A stretch of 64,000 nucleotides of DNA from assembly GCF_005116735.1 (NCBI RefSeq), contig NZ_SWDB01000031.1:34569-98568 (forward strand), written 5' to 3'. This document shows positions 58,418-64,000 of this stretch, in pieces. Position 1 is the first letter of the stretch, and each line of letters starts with the position of its first letter. Under the pieces are notes generated by a model. The model was not told the DNA's origin. It saw nothing but the letters and a program-made list of their open reading frames with translations, and did not search any database. This DNA comes from Thalassotalea mangrovi. Its GTDB lineage: Bacteria > Pseudomonadota > Gammaproteobacteria > Enterobacterales > Alteromonadaceae. A program made the position numbers and the translations under genes.

Positions 58418-58457
58418 ATCGACGGGAATATCCCGCACAGATGATTAGGTAACCAAT

Positions 58458-59414
58458 ATGTCACTCAACTTTTTGGATTTTGAGCAACCCATTGCCGATT
58501 TAGAAGCAAAGATCGAAGAATTGCAATTGGTCAATCAGGGCCAGGACCTTGATTTAGATTTAGAAGAACAAATTGCTCAGCTGCGTAGTAAAAGTGAGGA
58601 GTTAACCAAAAAAGTATTCTCGGATCTCGACCCTTGGCAGGTTTCTCGTATCGCGCGTCACCCAGGCCGTCCTTATACCATCGATTATATCAAGCGCATC
58701 TTTACCGATTTTGATGAGCTAGCCGGTGACAGAGCTTACGCCAATGACGAAGCGATTGTTGCGGGTACTGCTCGCCTTGATGGTCGCCCGGTGATGGTTA
58801 TCGGCCACCAGAAAGGTCGCGATACCGCAGAGAAGGTTCGCCGCAATTTTGCGATGCCTCGCCCGGAGGGGTACCGTAAAGCATTGCGCTTAATGGAAAT
58901 GGCAGAACGTTTTAATATGCCAATAATCACTTTTATCGACACCCCGGGTGCGTATCCAGGTATTGGTGCTGAGGAGCGTGGTCAAAGCGAAGCCATTGCC
59001 CGAAATCTGAAAGTCATGTCACGATTGACGGTACCGATTGTCTGTACGGTTATCGGTGAAGGTGGCTCCGGTGGTGCACTGGCCATTGGTGTTGGTGATC
59101 GGGTTAACATGCTGCAGTATTCGACCTACTCGGTGATTTCTCCGGAAGGTTGTGCATCAATCTTGTGGAAAACCGCGGAAAAAGCGGCAACAGCGGCAGA
59201 GGCGATGGGCGTTACCGCAGACCGCATTAAAGAGCTAGAGCTTATTGACAATATCATTGATGAGCCACTTGGCGGTGCGCACCGTGATTTCGATTTGATG
59301 GCGTCTAACCTCAAGCAGGCAATTAAGGCAGACCTGGCATCACTGGACGAGCATAAAAAAGATGAGCTCATTGAAAACCGCTATCAGCGCCTGATGTCCT
59401 ACGGCTACTGTTAA
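58458..59414 (+). CDS. accA: Acetyl-CoA carboxylase carboxyltransferase alpha subunit
   Basis: Transfers the carboxyl group from biotin to acetyl-CoA as a partner of AccD, the committed step of fatty acid synthesis. The 318-residue protein has the start [30 protein letters not shown], the crotonase-type core [20 protein letters not shown] and [15 protein letters not shown]. It ends [13 protein letters not shown], the natural family end. Its TAA stop is also the first three bases of a 46-base repeat fragment. Confidence 0.97.
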   Translation: MSLNFLDFEQPIADLEAKIEELQLVNQGQDLDLDLEEQIAQLRSKSEELTKKVFSDLDPWQVSRIARHPGRPYTIDYIKRIFTDFDELAGDRAYANDEAIVAGTARLDGRPVMVIGHQKGRDTAEKVRRNFAMPRPEGYRKALRLMEMAERFNMPIITFIDTPGAYPGIGAEERGQSEAIARNLKVMSRLTVPIVCTVIGEGGSGGALAIGVGDRVNMLQYSTYSVISPEGCASILWKTAEKAATAAEAMGVTADRIKELELIDNIIDEPLGGAHRDFDLMASNLKQAIKADLASLDEHKKDELIENRYQRLMSYGYC

Positions 59415-59457
59415 TACCAATCACATTAAATTATTGCTCACTCAGTGAGAATTTAAA
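59412..59457. repeat. End fragment of the MITE-like repeat at the accA stop
   Basis: The 46 bases beginning TAATACCAATCACATTAAAT are identical to 63924-63969 and match the inverted right arm of the element at 11608-11875. They include CTCACTCAGTGAG, a self-complementary core. Only one end is present, followed by a terminator. Confidence 0.75.
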
Positions 59458-59463
59458 TGCTGA

Positions 59464-59490
59464 AAATGTCCCGTACCGGGACATTTTTTG
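59464..59490 (+). terminator. Rho-independent terminator after accA
   Basis: AAATGTCCCG (59464-59473) pairs perfectly with CGGGACATTT (59477-59486), followed by further T. It closes the long bamA-accA run. Confidence 0.85.
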
Positions 59491-59544
59491 TTTTAGCAGT
59501 TACTATATCGGTCATTAAATAACATCATTTACGTATCAGGTTAG

Positions 59545-60951
59545 ATGGACAAGACAGTAAACAACCCGGTTTATGCCGCTTTGCTGAAGTTTTTTGCAGA
59601 GCCGCAGCTCGTCCAGAAAAACTTGCTTGTCGCCTATAGTGGTGGCCTTGATTCGCAGGTATTGCTACACGCTCTGGCATCGCTTAAGCAGCAAGGCCAC
59701 ATTGCTACAGACATTTGTGCCGTTCATATTAACCATGGCTTAAGTCGCAATGCTGATCACTGGCAATCCTTTACCCGGCAACAATGCGAAATGCTGGACG
59801 TCGATTACCGGGCGATAAGGGTTGATGTTAATAATGTTTCTGGTGGTGGTATTGAAGAGAAAGCGCGAAATGCCCGTTATCAGGCGTTGGCCGAAATCCG
59901 CACTGCGCAAGATATAATCCTCACCGCACACCACCAGGACGATCAGGCCGAAACATTTTTACTGGCACTGAAACGTGGCGCGGGGGTGCTAGGGCTGGCA
60001 GCGATGCAACCGTTGCGCCAGAACAGCGCTGTCGGTTTGCTGGGGCGTCCTTTGCTCGACGTTTCCCGGGCTCAGTTGCAACATTATGCCGAGCAACGGC
60101 AACTGACCTGGGTTGAGGATGAATCGAATCAGGATACCCGCTTTGATCGCAATTTTTTGCGACAGCAAGTGTTGCCATTAATACAAAGTCGCTGGCCAGA
60201 TTTTTCTGCCAGTGTCGTTAAATCTGCAGCTGTGCAAAGGCAAACACAATCCTTGCTGGAAGAACTGGCACAAATTGATTTAGGCGAAAACCTTGCCAAT
60301 CAGCCTATTGCCCTGGACACTTTCAATCGACTCTCACAAAGCCGCCAGATCAATGCTCTGCGCTTTCGTTTTAAGCAGCTGGGATTGAGAATGCCGGAGC
60401 ACAAACCATTGCTACAGGCTATCAACCAAATTGCAACTGCCGCTATCGATAAAAATCCCGAAGTTAAGTGCGGTGATGCGGTGCTCAGACGTTATCAACA
60501 GAAGCTGTTTATTACCCGGGATTTTCAGGATATCCAAAGCTGGACGATGCAGCTGGATACGTCATTAACCTCTCCTTATCGAGTTTCGCTTCCTGACTCT
60601 TCAGTTATCCTGTGCCTGCATGAGGTTAGCGATGCGCAAAGCGGCCAGTCTTCTGACGATAATCATGATAGTAATAGTCCACAGTTTCTGTGTGTCGCGG
60701 ATGAAGCGGAAATACGCTTGAGTTGTCATCACGATAACCCGGTATGTAAACCCCAGGGCAGAGACAAAAGCCGGCCATTAAAAAAAGTGCTGCAGGAACG
60801 AGGTATTCCACCCTGGTTACGCAGACGCCTGGTTTTTATCTATGTGGACAATATTTTTGCCGGTGTTGTCGGTCACTTTATCTGTGAAGACTTTACCTTG
60901 GCAGCCAATATGGCGCACAATAAGCGGATCATAAAAATAACAACAGAATAA
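59545..60951 (+). CDS. tilS: tRNA(Ile)-lysidine synthase
   Basis: Converts the wobble C34 of the AUA-reading isoleucine tRNA to lysidine. The 468-residue protein has the ATP-pyrophosphatase P-loop YSGGLDS (31-37), HINHGLSRNADHW, AHHQDDQAETFLLAL, the TilS substrate-binding middle domain and a C-terminal domain ending with LKKVLQERGIPPWLRRRLV. The start is ATG at 59545 after CAGGTTAG. Confidence 0.95.
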   Translation: MDKTVNNPVYAALLKFFAEPQLVQKNLLVAYSGGLDSQVLLHALASLKQQGHIATDICAVHINHGLSRNADHWQSFTRQQCEMLDVDYRAIRVDVNNVSGGGIEEKARNARYQALAEIRTAQDIILTAHHQDDQAETFLLALKRGAGVLGLAAMQPLRQNSAVGLLGRPLLDVSRAQLQHYAEQRQLTWVEDESNQDTRFDRNFLRQQVLPLIQSRWPDFSASVVKSAAVQRQTQSLLEELAQIDLGENLANQPIALDTFNRLSQSRQINALRFRFKQLGLRMPEHKPLLQAINQIATAAIDKNPEVKCGDAVLRRYQQKLFITRDFQDIQSWTMQLDTSLTSPYRVSLPDSSVILCLHEVSDAQSGQSSDDNHDSNSPQFLCVADEAEIRLSCHHDNPVCKPQGRDKSRPLKKVLQERGIPPWLRRRLVFIYVDNIFAGVVGHFICEDFTLAANMAHNKRIIKITTE

Positions 60952-60998
60952 TCCCTGTACCAGACGTTACTGGCAAACAGGTGTCACTCGGAGTATCT

Positions 60999-62174
60999 AT
61001 GAACTTAATTTTAAAACTTGTCGCAGGTATCGCGGCTGGCTTTGTGGTTGGCATGTTCGCCCCAGAGGCCATCACCCGCACCCTGTTAACCTTTCAATCC
61101 CTGATCGGCCAGCTGATCACCTTTACCATTCCGTTAATTATTTTATTTTACATTGCCAGTGGTATCGCCACGTTACCGCAGGGATCGTCGAAACTGCTCG
61201 GTAAAACGGTGGGACTGGCTTATGGTTCTACCATCACCGCCGGCATCTTTGCCTTTTTGGTTGCCAGTACTTTGTTACCGGGTTTAATGGAAGGTTCTCG
61301 AATTGAAAGCATCGCTGAGGGTGAAGGCTTAAAATCATTTATCGAATTCAGCATTCCGCCAATGTTTTCGGTGATGACGGCCCTGGCGCTGGCATTTGTA
61401 TTTGGTCTTGGTATTAGTGCCACCAATGCGAAAAACCTGCGCAGCAACCTGATAGAAGGGCGCGATATTATTGAGTTATTGCTGGTTAAAATCATTATCC
61501 CATTATTACCGGTTTATATTGCCGGTGTGTTTGCGGAAATGACAGTAGCAGGAACGGTATTTGCGACGTTAAAAACCTTTGCGGTTGTGCTGGTGATGGC
61601 ATTAGTGATGCACTGGTTGTGGATCACCGTGATTTATGTCATTAGCGGTCTGGCAATGGGACGCTCACCGTTGACTTTGCTTAAGAACATGATGCCAGCT
61701 TATTTTACCGCATTAGGTACCATGTCCAGTGCCGCAACGATTCCGGTTTCGCTGAATTGTTCTAAGGAAAATGGTGTCGATGATGGTGTGGTCAATTTTA
61801 CCATCCCATTATGTGCATCGATTCACCTGAGTGGCTCGACGATCACAATCGTTACCTGTGCCACCGCGGTAATGCTACTTACCGAGTCAATGACGGTTCC
61901 CGGTTTGCTGGGTATGATTCCATTTATCCTGGTACTGGGGATCACCATGATTGCAGCACCTGGTGCCCCCGGTGGCGCGGTTATGGCCGCTCTTGGACTG
62001 TTGGCCAGCATGCTTGGCTTTAATGAAGCGGCACTGGGATTAATGATTGCCTTATACCTGGCTCAGGATAGCTTTGGAACGGCCTGTAACGTCACCGGTG
62101 ACGGCGTGATTGCGCTGTGGGTGAATCGATTTGCCGGTGAGGAAGGCCTGACCGTCGCCCAAAATAACGAATAA
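60999..62174 (+). CDS. Sodium/dicarboxylate-type (DAACS) symporter
   Basis: A 391-residue inner-membrane carrier of the dicarboxylate/amino acid:cation symporter family. Core motifs are the serine-rich hairpin MSSAATIPVSLNCSKENGV, FTIPLCASIHLSGSTITI, the second hairpin AAPGAPGGAVMAALGLL and the cation/substrate helix QDSFGTACNVTGDGVIAL. It begins with eight or so membrane helices. Substrate (dicarboxylate, glutamate, serine or other) cannot be read safely. The ATG at 60999 has GGAG six bases upstream and is preferred over the GTG at 60981. A strong terminator follows. Confidence 0.85.
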   Translation: MNLILKLVAGIAAGFVVGMFAPEAITRTLLTFQSLIGQLITFTIPLIILFYIASGIATLPQGSSKLLGKTVGLAYGSTITAGIFAFLVASTLLPGLMEGSRIESIAEGEGLKSFIEFSIPPMFSVMTALALAFVFGLGISATNAKNLRSNLIEGRDIIELLLVKIIIPLLPVYIAGVFAEMTVAGTVFATLKTFAVVLVMALVMHWLWITVIYVISGLAMGRSPLTLLKNMMPAYFTALGTMSSAATIPVSLNCSKENGVDDGVVNFTIPLCASIHLSGSTITIVTCATAVMLLTESMTVPGLLGMIPFILVLGITMIAAPGAPGGAVMAALGLLASMLGFNEAALGLMIALYLAQDSFGTACNVTGDGVIALWVNRFAGEEGLTVAQNNE

Positions 62175-62217
62175 CGACCAGACAACGATCCGTTCACGGA
62201 TCAAGTTTTGATCAAAG

Positions 62218-62262
62218 CCATGCTGGTACTGTTGATTTATCGACAGCAGCATGGTTTTTTTA
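62218..62262 (+). terminator. Rho-independent terminator after the symporter gene
   Basis: CCATGCTG (62218-62225) pairs with CAGCATGG (62247-62254), with inner pairing CTGT/ACAG, followed by seven T. Confidence 0.85.
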
Positions 62263-62645
62263 TGTTCAAAAAGTTAATCACACAAACTGTGGATAACATT
62301 GTGTATTAGCTTTTGAGAGATGAATTGAACGCAGAAAAATGGCTTGTTCAGCTCTCTGGTTGTTTTCTGAACAGTAAGAATCGGTTGTATTCTTGCTAAC
62401 CGAAAGCTGGTTATTTGTTAGCAGCGTAAATCGCTTAATTTAGCGGGTAATGCTCGGATCCTAAGATTGGTAATCAGGATCTTTGCCAGTTATCTTAGCG
62501 CCTGCAGCCGTTGCCTAACCTTGTTATACCGATTGCACTGAATGATTTCCCACTCAGTGGAATTGCTATTAACCGCAAACTGATGGCAAGCAAGGCGTTT
62601 TATGCTATGCTACGCGCTAATTTTTTGTAAGCAGGAACAGCGATA
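62263..62645. other. Spacer with a DnaA-box match and a diverged repeat
   Basis: No gene is seen in about 380 bases. TGTGGATAA (62288-62296) is an exact reverse complement of the consensus DnaA box, but stands alone. At 62525-62572 a stretch beginning TTATACCGATTGCACTGAAT, with CACTCAGTG inside, looks like a diverged copy of the MITE-like end. A promoter for sirB2 probably lies near TATGCTATGCTACGCGC (about 62601-62617). Confidence 0.45.
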
Positions 62646-63017
62646 ATGGAGCTGGTAAAAAGTGCACATTTTACACTGGCAATGATCAGCATACTGCTGT
62701 TCAGTTATCGTTTTGTGCTGTTAATGCGCAACCCCAAAAAGCTTAGTCAAAAGTGGTTGAAAATACTGCCACATGTGATTGATACCATATTACTGCTTAC
62801 CGGCATCACCCTGATGGTGTCTCTGTCTTTGTATCCGGGTGAGCATGACTGGATGCTGGAAAAACTGCTGGCTTTGGTAGCATATATCTTTACTGGCTTT
62901 TACACCTTGAAATGGGCGCGTACAGACGCCATGAAGTATCTGGGTTATTTGGGCGCTCTCGGATGGTTTATTCTAATCATCAAACTCGCCATGACTCATC
63001 AAACCATGTTTTTGTAG
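62646..63017 (+). CDS. SirB2 family membrane protein
   Basis: A 123-residue inner-membrane protein of the SirB2 family with four predicted helices (about residues 10-27, 45-63, 73-90 and 95-115). The conserved opening HFTLAMISILLFSYRFVLL and KILPHVIDTILLLTGI are present. The name comes from an invasion-gene regulator in Salmonella, but most family members have no known role. ATG at 62646 follows AGGAACAGCG. sirB1 starts 61 bases after it. Confidence 0.88.
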   Translation: MELVKSAHFTLAMISILLFSYRFVLLMRNPKKLSQKWLKILPHVIDTILLLTGITLMVSLSLYPGEHDWMLEKLLALVAYIFTGFYTLKWARTDAMKYLGYLGALGWFILIIKLAMTHQTMFL

Positions 63018-63078
63018 GCGCTGAAGGTCATCACCTGCGTTTTCCTGTATTCGTTGTGAATTATTCGTAGTAGAAGTA

Positions 63079-63879
63079 ATGAAAGAATTGTTAATTTCGG
63101 AATTAATGCCGGAAAAAGTGAATTTATTAGACAGTCTTTGTTTGTTGGAACAAGAAATATTCGGCGAGCAACCACGGTTAATGGAAAAGGTTCAGCAAAT
63201 GGCTGAGCAGCTGGTCTCGCAACTGTCTGACATCGAAGATCCGCTGGAACAGGCTGAAAAAGTGCTTGATGTGTTGTTTGTACAACAGTTACTCACAGAT
63301 ACGCCAAAATCTCTCTACGGGCTTGCCAGTCATCGTCTCGATTACGGCCTTGATTTTATTAGCATGGCACCAACCCTGAAGATTATGGTGATGGTACATG
63401 TTATCCGTAGTACGGGTTTGAATGTGGATGTAGTCTTTGTTCCCGATGATATGATGATTCGCATCACCTGTGATGATACCTATGCGGTAATTTTTGACTG
63501 CATTAATGGCGAACCGATTAACTGGCAGGAGCTGGATCAGCGTTTGCAGCAGGTCAGCCCAAATGATGCGCAGCTGCCCCTGCAAAGTCTCGAAGATAAT
63601 AAATTAATCAGTCAGCATTTGACCTCGTTGAAAAATGCCTTAATTCGTGAGCAGCAGTTTAAGCAGGCATTAACCTGTGTGGATATATTGTTGGCAATGA
63701 CCCCGGATGACCCATATCAACGTCGGGACAGGGGGTTTTTGTTGCAGCAAATGGACTGTTTTAAAGTTGCCTATGATGATTACCGTTATTTTGTAGAGAG
63801 TTGCCCTCAGGATCCGGCCGCAAAAATATTGCAGTTGCAGCTCGATCAGATTGCACAAATGGATACCGTATTACATTAA
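63079..63879 (+). CDS. SirB1 family protein (YchA-like)
   Basis: A 266-residue protein: an N-terminal helical part, a transglutaminase-like core (SLYGLASHRLDYGLDFIS to VDVVFVPDDMMIRITCDD) and a C-terminal TPR-like helical region (LKNALIREQQFKQALTCVDI, then DPYQRRDRGFLLQQMDC). The core lacks the Cys-His pair of active transglutaminases, as E. coli YchA does, so a binding rather than catalytic role is likely. In related genomes sirB2-sirB1 precede kdsA, which would lie beyond the window. Confidence 0.87.
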   Translation: MKELLISELMPEKVNLLDSLCLLEQEIFGEQPRLMEKVQQMAEQLVSQLSDIEDPLEQAEKVLDVLFVQQLLTDTPKSLYGLASHRLDYGLDFISMAPTLKIMVMVHVIRSTGLNVDVVFVPDDMMIRITCDDTYAVIFDCINGEPINWQELDQRLQQVSPNDAQLPLQSLEDNKLISQHLTSLKNALIREQQFKQALTCVDILLAMTPDDPYQRRDRGFLLQQMDCFKVAYDDYRYFVESCPQDPAAKILQLQLDQIAQMDTVLH

Positions 63880-63923
63880 CTCAGCCGAAGAGGTCAAACC
63901 GTTGCATTGACCAAGGCGATGTA

Positions 63924-64000
63924 TAATACCAATCACATTAAATTATTGCTCACTCAGTGAGAATTTAAAGGCTTTTAGACAAGGCTTTGATTGCAGAGAA
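63924..64000. mobile_element. MITE-like element, partial at window edge
   Basis: The last 77 bases match the inverted right arm of the element at 11608-11875, with two differences over about 74 bases, through AAGGCTTTGATTGCAGAGAA. The element starts 44 bases after sirB1 and continues beyond the window. Confidence 0.8.

Noticed and set aside
63079-63879. SirB1 as an inactivated transglutaminase specific to this strain
   Set aside because: The same catalytic residues are missing in E. coli YchA, so the loss is a family trait and not an oddity.

Overview
The window is a stretch of gammaproteobacterial chromosome. Gene order and protein types (YcgL, YcgN, CsiV beside mfd, SirB2/SirB1, the pair glnD-map divergent from rpsB-tsf, and the long bamA/lpx/dnaE/accA run) fit the Alteromonadales. 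The AT-leaning intergenic DNA and its dispersed repeats suggest a marine genus of the Colwellia/Thalassotalea type, but the genus is an inference. No rRNA, tRNA, prophage, transposase or CRISPR array was seen.

Layout. 0-7.3 kb: fadD, rnd, then a co-directional set ycgL, a lytic transglycosylase, ycgN, a DTW-domain tRNA-modification enzyme and a TolB-like beta-propeller protein. 7.3-10.1 kb: an accessory, repeat-rich patch with a HEAT-repeat protein, two small membrane proteins, a gamma carbonic anhydrase and several repeat types, including a tandem array of hairpins. 10.1-11.9 kb: a PilZ protein, a ParA/ParF-like ATPase and a ribbon-helix-helix partner, followed by a MITE-like element. 12-20.5 kb: rsuA convergent with a TonB-dependent receptor, then DUF1244, a PduO-type cobalamin adenosyltransferase, csiV and mfd, all leftward. 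20.7-31 kb: lolCDE, DUF2062, comEC, msbA, lpxK, a Trm112-like protein and kdsB, mostly lipoprotein and lipopolysaccharide export and synthesis. 31-35.6 kb: dapD, glnD and map, leftward. 35.7-40 kb: a second accessory patch of small, mostly unrecognised genes (two zinc-ribbon proteins, a SIMPL protein, a cold-shock protein) wedged between map and rpsB. 40.2-61 kb: the conserved run rpsB-tsf-pyrH-frr-uppS-cdsA-dxr-rseP-bamA-skp-lpxD-fabZ-lpxA-lpxB-rnhB-dnaE-accA-tilS. 61-64 kb: a dicarboxylate-type symporter, sirB2 and sirB1, with the window ending inside another copy of the MITE-like element.

The housekeeping part is largely an envelope programme: lipid A and Kdo (lpxA, lpxB, lpxD, lpxK, kdsB, msbA), lipoprotein release (lolCDE), outer-membrane protein assembly (bamA, skp, rseP), phospholipid and isoprenoid precursors (cdsA, dxr, uppS, fabZ, accA) and peptidoglycan (dapD, csiV, a lytic transglycosylase), mixed with translation and DNA replication or repair genes.

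The least-explained features are the hairpin array at about 9207-9330 (constant 9-base spacers, each stem different in sequence but self-complementary), a short stem-loop motif found just upstream of five accessory genes in the two separate patches, repeat blocks shared between the two patches, and the chromosomal ParF/RHH pair next to a PilZ protein.
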